From DASZIT01 sp963709665 (lineage in GTDB: Bacteria; Actinomycetota; Acidimicrobiia; Acidimicrobiales; RAAP-2), in contig CAVPWU010000001.1 of assembly GCA_963709665.1 (NCBI GenBank), positions 124,001-188,000 on the forward strand: DNA of 64,000 bases, in the 5' to 3' direction. How positions within the stretch are numbered: the stretch's first letter is position 1; every line of letters starts with the position of its first letter. Of this stretch, positions 26,429-35,152 are shown in pieces. The position numbers were made by a program, and so were the translations under genes. Below the pieces are notes generated by a model. That model was not told the origin of the DNA. It ran no database searches and saw only the letters and a program-made list of their open reading frames with translations.

Positions 26429-27565
26429 ATGTTGGATCTCAAATTCAGCGCCGAGCAGGAGATGCTCCGCGAGACGGTCCGGGGGCTCTGCGCCTCCACC
26501 AGCCCGCTCACCGTGGTGCGCGAGTTGGAGGACGACCCGATCGGCTACTCCGCCGACTTCTGGAAGCAGCTGGGCCACCTCGACCTGCTGGGTCTGCTGC
26601 TCCCCGAGGAGTACGGGGGCTCGGGTATGACCACCGTGGAGGGCGTGGTCCTCTACGAGGAGTTCGGCCGTTCGCTGGCACCGTCGCCCCACTTCGTCAG
26701 CGCCGTCCTGTGCGGCAGTGCCCTGGCCCGGGCGGGCAGCGACGAGCAGCGGAGCCGGTGGCTCCCGCAGATCGTCACCGGGGAGGCGGTCCTCACCCCG
26801 GCCTGGCTCGAGCCGGAGAACGGGTTCGGCCCGAAGGGGATCCAGGTGCGGGCGGAGGCCGACGGTGACGGCTTCCGGCTCACCGGGGTCAAACGTCACG
26901 TGGCGTTCGCCAAGGCCGCCACCCGATTGGTGGTGCTGGCCCGGACCGGCGACGGCGCGGAGGACATCGACCTCTTCCTGGTCGATCCGTCGGCCGAGGG
27001 CGTCGCCCTCACCCAGCAGCTGACGATCGGCTCGGACGCCCAGTACCGGGTGGACCTCGACCACGTCCGGGTGGCCGCCGACGACCGGATCGGGGCGGCC
27101 GGTTCCGGGTGGGGGACCTGGGACCCGGTGATGCACCGGGGGATCATCCTGCTCGGGGCCCAGGCGGTGGGTGGTGCCCAGTATGCGCTCGACCTCACCG
27201 TCCAGTACTCCAAGGACCGCCACCAGTTCGACAAGCCGCTCGGTGCCTTTCAGGCCCTCGCCCACTACATGGCGGACGCCACCACCTCCATCGACGGGGC
27301 GGAGGTGTTGGTCCACGAAGCGGCCTGGGCGGCCTCGACCGGCCGTGACCTCGCCACGCTGGCCCCCATGGCCAAGCTGTTCGCCTGCCGGACCTACCGG
27401 GATGTCACCGCCATGGCCCTGCAGATCGCCGGTGGGATGGGCTTCACCATCGAGTTCGACACCCAGCTCTACTTCCGACGGGCCAAGCAGCTGCAGATCT
27501 CGTGGTGGGACACCCGTTACCTCGAGGAGCTCATCGCCGCCACCGTGCTCGACCGCCCCGCCTGA
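26429..27565 (+). CDS. Acyl-CoA dehydrogenase (second, FadE-like)
   Basis: 378 residues from ATG 26429 with ACGAGGAG upstream. LGLLLPEEYGGSGM, AWLEPENG and RGIILLGAQAVGGAQYALDL are family elements, but the usual E(P/T)xAGSD segment is degenerate (LEPENGFGPKG), and the catalytic-base region is not obvious (QIAGGMGFTIEFDTQLYFRR). In actinobacterial steroid clusters, acyl-CoA dehydrogenases work as alpha2beta2 heterotetramers of unequal chains; this protein and the one at 22912 could be such a pair, this one perhaps with the altered active site. That is inference. Confidence 0.9.
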   Translation: MLDLKFSAEQEMLRETVRGLCASTSPLTVVRELEDDPIGYSADFWKQLGHLDLLGLLLPEEYGGSGMTTVEGVVLYEEFGRSLAPSPHFVSAVLCGSALARAGSDEQRSRWLPQIVTGEAVLTPAWLEPENGFGPKGIQVRAEADGDGFRLTGVKRHVAFAKAATRLVVLARTGDGAEDIDLFLVDPSAEGVALTQQLTIGSDAQYRVDLDHVRVAADDRIGAAGSGWGTWDPVMHRGIILLGAQAVGGAQYALDLTVQYSKDRHQFDKPLGAFQALAHYMADATTSIDGAEVLVHEAAWAASTGRDLATLAPMAKLFACRTYRDVTAMALQIAGGMGFTIEFDTQLYFRRAKQLQISWWDTRYLEELIAATVLDRPA

Positions 27566-27664
27566 CCGGGCCCCAGGCGGCCAGTCGCTCCACAAGCTTG
27601 TCGGATGCGCTACGGTCGAAAATGACCGACCGGTAACAAGGGTCGCAGCATGAGGGGGAGGACG

Positions 27665-29500
27665 ATGACGACTGATCAATACACGGCTGTGCCTGCGGCT
27701 GGGGATTCCTCGGCTTCAACCAGCGGGAGCGGACACGGGGGGCTCTACCGCTTCCTGTTCGTGCACGAAGTGGAGGACTACCCGACCAGCGGGAAGCGCA
27801 CCGGGTACCTGGCGCTGGCCGTCCTGGCCACCATCATCCTCTACTACACCTATTACACGCAGACCGGCGTCACGCCGAACCTCCTGCAGTACTTCCACAT
27901 GTCGTTCGCCTACTACGTGGGCATCGTCATCGTCTCCAACCTCATCGGCGCCTTCGCTTCGCTGCCGGCCTCGAAGACCGACAAGGTGGGTCGCTCCAAT
28001 GTCATCATCTACGGCCTGCTGGTGGTCGGGCTGATCGTCTTCTTCTGGATCCCCAACACCCACACCGAGTTCAACTTCGCCGCCGCCACCTGCGCCCTCG
28101 GCCTGGTGGAGGGTGCCATCCTGGTGGCCACCCCCGCCCTGGTCCGGGACTTCAGCCCCCAGCTGGGCCGGGCCTCCGCCATGGGCTTCTGGACCATCGG
28201 CCCGGTGGCCGGCAGCCTGATCACCAGCATCGTGGCCACCCACACCCTCGATCACTTCGGCGACTGGCAGAGCCAGTTCCGGATCTCCGGGGCCAGCGCG
28301 CTGGTGGTGTTCGTGGTCTGCCTGTTCTTCATGAAGGACCTGTCCTCCCGGCTCCGTGACCAGCTGATGGTCAACACCCAGGACCGCCTCCTGGTCGAGG
28401 CCCGCTCCCGGGGCCTGTCGACCGAGGACGTGGCCGCCGCCACCAAGCACCCCTGGAAGCAGATCTTCAAGTGGGATCTGGTCGGCTCGGCGCTGGGCAT
28501 CGCGGTGTTCCTGCTGATCTACTACGCCGCCGCCGGGTTCTTCACCATCTTCTACTCGACCACCTTCGTGAACTCCGACGGCTCCAACTTCTCGGTCACC
28601 CAGGCCAACGGACTCAACGTCTGGTTCTGGGGCGCCGACGCCATCGCCCTCATCGTGTTCGGCATCTTCTCCGACAAGCTCCGGGTCCGGAAGCCGTTTA
28701 TGCTGATCGGCGCCATCGGCGCCATCGGCATGCTCATCTACTTCATCACCCTGGCCGGGCACGCCGACACCGGGTACTACACCATCGCCCTCACCGAGGT
28801 GTTCCTGGCCATGTTCCTGTCCGTCACCTACGCCCCCTGGATGGCCGCCTACACCGAGACGGTGGAGGCGAAGAACCCGGCCCTGGTGGGGACCGGGCTG
28901 GCCCTGTGGGGTTGGCTGCTCCGGCTGGTGGTGGGGATCTCGTTCATCTTCCTCCCCGTGGTGATCAACAGCACCAACCCGGTGGTGGACAACCAGCCGA
29001 TCGCCACCACCACCATCCCGGGGACCCACACCTCCGCCCAGCAGTTCTCGCTGCAGCATCCGAAGTCGGTGGCGTTCGCCGAGGAGCACGCCGCACTGCT
29101 GAAGCTCGTCTCCGCACATCAGGCCGTGGTGGCGGCCGCCTCAGCCAATCCCTCCCTGCCGAACCAGCTGGCCGTAGCCAACGCCATCGGGCTCAAGAAC
29201 GCCTTGCAGCTCAAGGCGCTCCAGACCCAGTTCCTGACCCTGGTGGTGCCGTACCAGGCCGAGCTGACCTACCTGTCCACCCACCAGTCCCAGCTCACCG
29301 ACCTCCAGAACGCCCTAAAGAAGTCGCCCAAGCAGTGGCAGGACTGGTTCTGGGTCTGCGTCGGCGGCATGGTGCTCTTCATCCCGACCATCTGGCTGAC
29401 CAAGGGCCGGTGGAGCCCGTCGAAGGCCAAGCGGGACGAGGAGGAGCACGACACCGAGGTGGCGGCCGAGCTCAAGGAGCTGGTCGGGGCCGACGCCTGA
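27665..29500 (+). CDS. MFS transporter with a large extra domain before the last membrane helix
   Basis: 611 residues from ATG 27665, which follows GGGGGAGG. Membrane helices begin at LALAVLATIILYYTYY; the MFS loop motif appears as SLPASKTDKVGRSNVI near residues 100-115 and again as IFSDKLRVRKPF. Residues about 436-558 are an inserted soluble region predicted by eye to be helical (FAEEHAALLKLVSAHQAVVA, KNALQLKALQTQFLTLVV), after which the chain re-enters the membrane at WFWVCVGGMVLFIPTIW. Most MFS permeases have 400-450 residues. The substrate is unknown; proximity to the acyl-CoA cluster suggests an organic acid. Confidence 0.88.
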   Translation: MTTDQYTAVPAAGDSSASTSGSGHGGLYRFLFVHEVEDYPTSGKRTGYLALAVLATIILYYTYYTQTGVTPNLLQYFHMSFAYYVGIVIVSNLIGAFASLPASKTDKVGRSNVIIYGLLVVGLIVFFWIPNTHTEFNFAAATCALGLVEGAILVATPALVRDFSPQLGRASAMGFWTIGPVAGSLITSIVATHTLDHFGDWQSQFRISGASALVVFVVCLFFMKDLSSRLRDQLMVNTQDRLLVEARSRGLSTEDVAAATKHPWKQIFKWDLVGSALGIAVFLLIYYAAAGFFTIFYSTTFVNSDGSNFSVTQANGLNVWFWGADAIALIVFGIFSDKLRVRKPFMLIGAIGAIGMLIYFITLAGHADTGYYTIALTEVFLAMFLSVTYAPWMAAYTETVEAKNPALVGTGLALWGWLLRLVVGISFIFLPVVINSTNPVVDNQPIATTTIPGTHTSAQQFSLQHPKSVAFAEEHAALLKLVSAHQAVVAAASANPSLPNQLAVANAIGLKNALQLKALQTQFLTLVVPYQAELTYLSTHQSQLTDLQNALKKSPKQWQDWFWVCVGGMVLFIPTIWLTKGRWSPSKAKRDEEEHDTEVAAELKELVGADA

Positions 29501-29613
29501 TTCCCCGGGGCTCGGTCGCTCGACGCTCGACGCACACCTCTGATCGGGCGGCACCGAGTGTTCGCGGCTCGGGGTCGCCGGCGATCTACGGTGGGTCCCG
29601 TGGAGCGCGGCTG

Positions 29614-30390
29614 GTGGTGAATCCCGGGTTCGCCGTCGTCGACGTCGAGACCACCGGGTTCTCGGCGGCGACGGAGCGGATCGTCGAGATCGCCGTGGTG
29701 GTGATCGAGCCCGACGGTACCGAGTCCGAGGCGTTCTGCACCCTGCTCGACCCGGGCCGGGGACCGGGACCCACCCACGTGCACGGGATCACCGCGGCGA
29801 TGATCGACGGTGCCCCCGAGTTCGGCAGCGTCCACGCCCACCTGGCATCGCTGCTCTCCGGTCGGGTGGTGGTTGGCCACAACGTCGACCGCTTCGACCT
29901 GGGGTTTCTGCGGGCTGAATGCCACCGGTGGGGCGGCCCCCTGCTGGTACCCGGCGAGGTGGTCCTGCTCGACACCCTGGTGGTGGCGAGGGACCGGCTC
30001 GGGATGTATGGCCGGGCCTCCCTCAACGACTGCTGCGACCGCTACGGCCTGAGCTGGGAGGACCACCACAGCGCCCTCGGTGACGCCCGTGTCACCGCCG
30101 CTCTGATGGGGGCTATGCGAGCCGAACTCGGCGATGACGCACTCGGGATCCCCGCCCTCCTGGCCGGAGCCGCCCGGACCGGGTGGCCGGTCGGTGCAGC
30201 GGGTGCGGCCGCGCCACCGGACCGCCCGGTGGCGTATACCCGGACGTCAGCTATGACGACCAGGTCGCCGGCGGAGGTTCCCCCCGCGTGCCCGGCCCTC
30301 CCCACCTACGTCACCTTCGAACAGCCGGTACTCCATCCGATCCTGGTCTCCGGAGCCGCAAGCGCAATCCCAAGCGCAGCCGCCCCGTGA
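29614..30390 (+). CDS. DnaQ-like DEDDh 3'-5' exonuclease
   Basis: About 258 residues from GTG 29614 (or 29617). FAVVDVETTGF supplies the first Asp-x-Glu, VVGHNVDRFDLGFL the second Asp, and DHHSALGDARVTA the His and last Asp of the RNase T/DnaQ domain, complete by about residue 180. The last 70 residues are Pro/Ala-rich and probably disordered. Such stand-alone proteins are annotated as DNA polymerase III epsilon-like exonucleases; whether it serves replication or repair is open. Confidence 0.86.
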   Translation: MVNPGFAVVDVETTGFSAATERIVEIAVVVIEPDGTESEAFCTLLDPGRGPGPTHVHGITAAMIDGAPEFGSVHAHLASLLSGRVVVGHNVDRFDLGFLRAECHRWGGPLLVPGEVVLLDTLVVARDRLGMYGRASLNDCCDRYGLSWEDHHSALGDARVTAALMGAMRAELGDDALGIPALLAGAARTGWPVGAAGAAAPPDRPVAYTRTSAMTTRSPAEVPPACPALPTYVTFEQPVLHPILVSGAASAIPSAAAP

Positions 30391-30418
30391 CCGTTGCGGT
30401 GGGGGCGCCTCCGTCCCA

Positions 30419-31456
30419 CTAGGGGGCAGGAGGCGCATCGAATGTCGCCAGTGGCACGTCGACAACGACGCCTGGCGTCAGGGTCGGGTCGGCAGAGCCG
30501 TCGGGGCCGAGGGTCGCCCGGGCGGCGTCCCGATTGCGCTTCCGTGCGTCCCCCAGGAGCTCCCCGGGTTGGTCCACCGTGCCGGCTCCGGCCACCAGCG
30601 GTGACCGGGCCAGCACCACGATGCCGCCGACCAGTACGGCCAATGCCACGCATTCGGCGACGATCCACCAGGGGCCGCTGCGGAGTATGTCGCCGAAGAG
30701 GGTCAGGCCGAGGACGATGCTGACCAGGGGGTTGAGGGTCACCATGGTCGTGCGGGAGGCGGTGATCGGGCCGGCGTGGAGGGCGTTCTGGATCAGGAAG
30801 ACCGTACCGATACCGGTGACCGCCAGAAGGTAGGGCTGGGCGTGGGTCAGCACATGCCCCCATCCCTGACTGATGAGGATGGTGACCGACTTGGTCAGCG
30901 CCGCACTGTAGGCGGCGGTGACGGCGGTGGCGGCCCCGAAGGCGGCCGCCCTCCACCACCGGGGGCCCCGGAGGGCAGCGAGGATGCATCCGGCGATGGC
31001 GGCGCTCAGGATCACCGACGCCACCACCCACTGGTGGTCGGTGGCGACCCGGTTTCCGCCATGGGGGTCGGCGGCTGCGAAGAAGGTGCCGAGTCCGATC
31101 ACGACGATCAGGGCGCCCATCCACTCGTGCAGCCCTACGTGGTAGCGGAAGTACACCCCGAGAATCAGCATGAGGAAGAGCAGCTCGGTGGTCAGGATGG
31201 GCTGGACCACGCTGAGCTCGCCGAACCGGAGGGCGGTGGCCTGGAGGGCGAACTCCACCAACATCAAGGCGAAGCCGACCAGCCAGATGACTCGACGAAT
31301 GGCGTAGCTCATCAGGCTCAGTCGGAGGGTGGTCGAGCTCGGGGCGTCCTCGACGCCGAGGCGTTGCAGGACGGAGGTCAGGGCGTTGACGAAGGCGGCG
31401 GCGATCGCCAGGACGAAGGACACGCCCCCTTTGTACTCCCAGATCGACTCCGGCAC
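30419..31456 (-). CDS. DMT-superfamily permease (EamA-like)
   Basis: 345 residues with about nine to ten membrane segments, from FVLAIAAAFVNALTSVLQRL to CVALAVLVGGIVVLARSPL. Two EamA-like halves are visible (LALMLVEF.. ELSVVQPILTTELLFLMLIL and ITASRTTMVTLNPLVSIVLG). The last 55 residues form a polar, Pro/Asp-rich tail. The substrate is unknown. Converges with the exonuclease gene 29 nt away. Confidence 0.8.
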   Translation of the reverse strand: MPESIWEYKGGVSFVLAIAAAFVNALTSVLQRLGVEDAPSSTTLRLSLMSYAIRRVIWLVGFALMLVEFALQATALRFGELSVVQPILTTELLFLMLILGVYFRYHVGLHEWMGALIVVIGLGTFFAAADPHGGNRVATDHQWVVASVILSAAIAGCILAALRGPRWWRAAAFGAATAVTAAYSAALTKSVTILISQGWGHVLTHAQPYLLAVTGIGTVFLIQNALHAGPITASRTTMVTLNPLVSIVLGLTLFGDILRSGPWWIVAECVALAVLVGGIVVLARSPLVAGAGTVDQPGELLGDARKRNRDAARATLGPDGSADPTLTPGVVVDVPLATFDAPPAP

Positions 31457-31527
31457 CTCGTCACGCGGTCAGGACACCACTCGGCGACGTCGAATATCCA
31501 CGCTCCCCAGCCCGCCTGACCGGTCGC

Positions 31528-32697
31528 TCATCCGGAGTCGTTCGCCGGCGGCGGCCGTTGGTGGTTCCGCTCCAGGTTGTGCTTCGGGCACAGGAGCCGG
31601 CCGTTGTCCTGGGTGGTGAGGCCGCCGTTGCGCCACTCGAGGATGTGGTCGACCTGGGAGTACTGGGCCAGCTCGTCGCAGAGGGGGTGGGTGCACTCCC
31701 GGTCCCGGATCTCGATGGCCCGGCGGGTGGCGCCGGTGAAGAACCGGGCGGTGGCGCCCACCTCCACCCGGTTGGGCGGGGTGAACACCGCCCGTTCGAC
31801 GTCGGCCTCGGTGAGCCAGTGGACCAGGCTCCCCGGGGTGACCACCGTGCCGTTGGCCAGCTCGCACATCCGTCCCGACACGGTGGGGTAGTCGACCAGG
31901 ACGGTGAACAGGGGCGGGGGGCGTCGGGCCCCCTTCGGACAGGCCAGGGAGCGGGTGGCCATCTCCACCAGGGCGTCGGCCCGCCGGTGGGCGGGGGTCC
32001 GGGCCAGCTCGCAGGCGGCCGGTGAGCGGCCCAGGCGCTCGGCGGCCTCGTTCCAGTCCTCCTCGAAGAGGGCGGTCTCGATGCGGCGGAGCTCGTCGGC
32101 CACGATGCTCCCCGAGAGGGGGTCGAGGGTGATGTGCCCGAGCCAGGTCCCCGAGAAGGACCCATGGAGGGTGACGTCCCGCCGGGTCCGCTGCCGCTCG
32201 GCGGCGTCCTCGGTGCCGTCGGGGTCGGCCAGCTGGGCCCAGTAGGCCAGGGCCCGGCGGAAGTGCGGGTAGCTCAGTGCCCTGGCGTGGCCCACCAGGG
32301 TGGCCTCGTCACGGAGCAGGGCCTGGCGGGTGCGGTCGTTCTCCAGCCCGGCGATGGCGTCCACGTGGTCCGACGAGATCTCGCCGGCCAGGAAGGCCTC
32401 CCGGCAGACCGGGAGGTGACCGAGGGCCCGGCCCCGGCGACACCGGCGGCGGGCGCGGACCTTGGGGAGACGGGCCCGGGCGGCCAACCAGAGGGACGCC
32501 GACTTCGCCCCGTCCTCCTCCCACTCGCCCGAGGCGTCGAAGCTGGCCATGACCTCGGCCTGGAAGGCGTCCAGCCGGTGGACGAGCACCTCCAGGGCGA
32601 CCATCGACTCACGGTCGGCGCAGGTGGCCGGGTCGGTCGCCACCAGTTGATCGATCGCCTCGGTCAGGGCCTCGAGCTCCATGGGACCAGTCAACAC
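31528..32697 (-). CDS. DUF222 (13E12 family) protein with C-terminal HNH endonuclease domain
   Basis: 389 residues; an alternative ATG (32682) starts at MELEALTEAID. Residues 1-300 are the DUF222 helical region (ALEVLVHRLDAFQAEVMASF, WLAARARL). The end has the HNH core: RECTHPLCDELAQYSQVDH, then WRNGGLTTQDNGRLLCPKHN. The family is expanded in actinobacterial genomes and associated with mobile DNA, but its biological role is not settled. Codon use matches neighbours here, so no recent transfer is indicated. Confidence 0.92.
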   Translation of the reverse strand: MLTGPMELEALTEAIDQLVATDPATCADRESMVALEVLVHRLDAFQAEVMASFDASGEWEEDGAKSASLWLAARARLPKVRARRRCRRGRALGHLPVCREAFLAGEISSDHVDAIAGLENDRTRQALLRDEATLVGHARALSYPHFRRALAYWAQLADPDGTEDAAERQRTRRDVTLHGSFSGTWLGHITLDPLSGSIVADELRRIETALFEEDWNEAAERLGRSPAACELARTPAHRRADALVEMATRSLACPKGARRPPPLFTVLVDYPTVSGRMCELANGTVVTPGSLVHWLTEADVERAVFTPPNRVEVGATARFFTGATRRAIEIRDRECTHPLCDELAQYSQVDHILEWRNGGLTTQDNGRLLCPKHNLERNHQRPPPANDSG

Positions 32698-32822
32698 CCC
32701 GGGTGTGACAACCCATCGGGAACATCAGGACATCACGGAGAGAGCACCCACCGACACGGCGGGTGTGGATCGGGAGGAGGTCAGAGGGAGGGGTGGAGGG
32801 AGGGTCGGAAGGGCCCCGAGCG

Positions 32823-33209
32823 TCAGCCCTGGGAGCCGGAAGCCGACCGCCACTCGAGCCAGGCCAGGTAGCCCCCGGTCAGGTCGGCTGCCTCCGTGTA
32901 CCCGAGGGAGCGGAGCGAGTCGGCGGCCAACGACGAGGCGTACCCCTCGGAGCAGACCACCACCACCGGCCGGTCGTAGTCGGTGACCTCCGGGATGCGG
33001 TGGTCACCACGGGGGTCGAGCCGCCACTCCAGTACGTTGCGCTCGATCACCAGGGCGTCAGGGAGCTCACCCTCGCGCGCCCGTTGGGCGGCGGGTCGGA
33101 TGTCGACGATCAGCGCACCTTCGTCCACCAGGCCCGCCAGATCCCCGGGCTCGACCCTCCGGATCCGGGAGCGGGCCTCGGCGACCAGATCGTCCGGAGA
33201 CCTGCTCAC
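32823..33209 (-). CDS. Single-domain rhodanese (sulfurtransferase)
   Basis: 128 residues from a GTG overlapping the cysteine dioxygenase stop by 4 nt. IVDIRPAAQRAREGELPDAL and VVVVCSEGYASSLAADSL fit the rhodanese domain, with the persulfide Cys in the CSEGYASS loop. It transfers sulfane sulfur to thiols or cyanide. Gene overlap with cysteine dioxygenase suggests joint handling of cysteine sulfur; fused dioxygenase-rhodanese proteins are known in other bacteria. Confidence 0.92.
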   Translation of the reverse strand: MSRSPDDLVAEARSRIRRVEPGDLAGLVDEGALIVDIRPAAQRAREGELPDALVIERNVLEWRLDPRGDHRIPEVTDYDRPVVVVCSEGYASSLAADSLRSLGYTEAADLTGGYLAWLEWRSASGSQG

Positions 33210-33892
33210 GAAGGGTCGTGATCGCGGGTGACGTCGAAGGGGCCGACCGGTTCGATCTCCTCGGTGCGGACCACTTCGAGGCGGCCGGTGGGACGAAGTT
33301 GGTAGTAGGACATCGTGGTCAGCTTCGGTCCGTAGACGTGGACACTGATGGCATCGTGGTCGCCGTCGTTGACCAGGTCGTGGACGTAGTGCTGTCCGAA
33401 CTCCCGGTGTTCGCCGGCGTGGATGGGTCGGGCGCTCACCACTGCAACCCCCCGATCAGTCGGCCGGACGGTGGTCTCGGTGAGCGTACCCTCGGCGACG
33501 ACCACGGCTCCCCGGGAGTCGCCGTGGTCGTGCAGCTCGATCTTCCCTCCGGGGGGCCACCCGATCGCCCACGCCTCGAAGAGGTCGGTGGCGGCCAGGA
33601 GCACCCAGGTGCGGGTGGACAGTCCCCGGAGCTCAGGAAGGTCGGCGGCGGAGGCCGCGAACCCCTCGGCGATGGCCAGGAGATTGACCCGGCGCCGGGG
33701 GGCGTCGGACCTGTTTGCGCCGCCGGAGGCGCCCGACGGTCCCGAGGAGGGGCGGTCGCCGCTGACGCCCCGATCGACCGCACCCCGGTCGCCGATGCCG
33801 CCTGACGTGCTGAGTCGACCCGGCTCGCCGGAGCGGCCCGACAGCGTCGGGTGGTCGGCGGAGAAGATCGGCTCGGAGTGTGCGATGGCCAC
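33206..33892 (-). CDS. Cysteine dioxygenase type I-family protein
   Basis: 228 residues from GTG 33892. Residues about 70-228 are the cupin: IGWPPGGKIELHDHGDSRGA gives two iron-binding His, and the third is in FGQHYVHDLVN or SVHVYGPKL. CDO enzymes oxidise cysteine (or 3-mercaptopropionate) to the sulfinic acid using non-haem iron and O2. The first 65 residues are Gly/Ser/Arg-rich and may be disordered. A -10 box ends six nt before the GTG, so the mRNA is probably leaderless. Operon with the overlapping rhodanese. Confidence 0.85.
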   Translation of the reverse strand: MAIAHSEPIFSADHPTLSGRSGEPGRLSTSGGIGDRGAVDRGVSGDRPSSGPSGASGGANRSDAPRRRVNLLAIAEGFAASAADLPELRGLSTRTWVLLAATDLFEAWAIGWPPGGKIELHDHGDSRGAVVVAEGTLTETTVRPTDRGVAVVSARPIHAGEHREFGQHYVHDLVNDGDHDAISVHVYGPKLTTMSYYQLRPTGRLEVVRTEEIEPVGPFDVTRDHDPS

Positions 33893-33898
33893 GCCCAG

Positions 33899-33927
33899 AT
33901 CGTAGAACCGAATACCTGAGTTATCAA
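33899..33927 (-). promoter_or_regulatory. Promoter for a leaderless cysteine dioxygenase transcript
   Basis: Minus strand: TTGATA (33927-33922), a 17-nt spacer, TACGAT (33904-33899). The start codon GTG begins 6 nt after the -10 box, exactly where transcription should start. No ribosome binding site is then possible, consistent with the leaderless translation common in actinobacteria. Confidence 0.6.
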
Positions 33928-33991
33928 GTCGACTTTAACGAATTCTGAGCGTTCTGAGCGTTCCGGGCCGTCAACCCCGAGGTGGACGTCG

Positions 33992-34537
33992 TCAGTCGGA
34001 CCCGTCGGCCGGGGGCATCTGGAGACCCAGCGAGTATCCCTCCAGAAAGGTCTCGGCCTCCGCATGCCTCGGATACCTGTGCTCGAGGGCGCGGAAGCGG
34101 GGGCTGTGGTTCGGCTCGATGAGGTGGGCCAGCTCGTGCACGATCACGGCATCGAGCACCCAGTCGGGGGCCACCCGCAGCCGCTCGGAGATCCGGATCT
34201 CCCGGGTGAGATTGGTGCAGGAGCCCCACCGCTTGTTCTGGGTGCGGGACCAGCGGATCGAGGACGGCCGGACGCCGTCGAGGAACCGGTCGCCGAGGGC
34301 GGCGGCTCGCTGCTCGAGGAGATCGTCGGAAGCGTGCAGGTGGGGCCGGTGGTGCTTCATCCGCTCCACCAGGTAGGTGACCATGACGTCCCGGTCCTTG
34401 CCCCGCAGGTGCGTGGGGACCACGACCACGATGCGGTCGCCCTCCCAGTGGGCGCCGGCGGTCTTCTTCCGGCGCTTGCTGACGCGCACCTCCACGTCGG
34501 GGTGGAAGAGGGATGGGGGCTCCGTGGTGTAGGTCAT
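33992..34537 (-). CDS. YgjP/DUF45-type zinc metalloprotease-like protein
   Basis: 181 residues from ATG 34537. The zinc motif VIVHELAHLIEPNHSPRF (HExxH plus a downstream His) lies near residue 135, preceded by TQNKRWGSCT and IRISERLRVAPDWVLDA, the typical YgjP/WLM layout. Basic N-terminus (SKRRKKTAGAHW). Homologues are cytoplasmic; substrates are largely unknown. The gene stands alone between the CDO operon and a divergent membrane-protein pair. Confidence 0.88.
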   Translation of the reverse strand: MTYTTEPPSLFHPDVEVRVSKRRKKTAGAHWEGDRIVVVVPTHLRGKDRDVMVTYLVERMKHHRPHLHASDDLLEQRAAALGDRFLDGVRPSSIRWSRTQNKRWGSCTNLTREIRISERLRVAPDWVLDAVIVHELAHLIEPNHSPRFRALEHRYPRHAEAETFLEGYSLGLQMPPADGSD

Positions 34538-34696
34538 GGCGCGGACGGTACGGCGACGGTGTGACACGACGTCGCCAACTCTGGCACGACCAGGGCGGCG
34601 TGCCGCGCACCCGGTGCCGACCAGGGGTCGGGCTGCCCGGGGAGCCGGTGGTGCCGGCGAATGGGAGCGGCCACCGGCCGAAGGTACGCTGGCGGG

Positions 34697-35152
34697 GTGC
34701 GCCGGTACTTCACGCCCCGATGCATCGGGATGCACGTCACGATCCTGATCCTCATCCCGGTCTTCGTCTGGCTCACGGCCTGGCAGTTCGAGCGGGCCAC
34801 CCACGGCAACACGCTGAGCTGGGCGTACACCTTCGAGTGGCCGTTGTTCCTGGCCTACGCCCTCTACGTCTGGTGGCAGCTGATCCACGATGAGCCCACC
34901 GCCCTCCAGCGCCGGCGGACCGCCGCCCGGGCGGCCGGCCAGGCGCCGGGCCCCCAGGACGAGGTGGGCTGGGCCCTGAACGCCAAGGGCGACCGCCCGG
35001 ATCCGACCCTCCCGCACGCCGCCCCCGAGGCCCCGACGCCCGAGGAGGCGGTCGAGGAGCAGGTGGTCGACGACGAGGAGGATCCCGAGCTGGCCGCCTA
35101 CAACCGGTATCTGGCCGAGCTGAACGCCGGTCCCGACCAGAGGAGATGGTGA
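34697..35152 (+). CDS. Small membrane protein with acidic tail, unknown function
   Basis: 151 residues from GTG 34697. Two membrane segments (HVTILILIPVFVWLTAWQF and WPLFLAYALYVWWQLI) are followed by about 75 polar residues rich in Ala, Glu and Asp ending DPELAAYNRYLAELNAG. The 3' end overlaps the DUF3817 gene by 7 nt, so the two are coupled and probably interact in the membrane. I do not recognise a family function. Confidence 0.75.
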   Translation: MRRYFTPRCIGMHVTILILIPVFVWLTAWQFERATHGNTLSWAYTFEWPLFLAYALYVWWQLIHDEPTALQRRRTAARAAGQAPGPQDEVGWALNAKGDRPDPTLPHAAPEAPTPEEAVEEQVVDDEEDPELAAYNRYLAELNAGPDQRRW

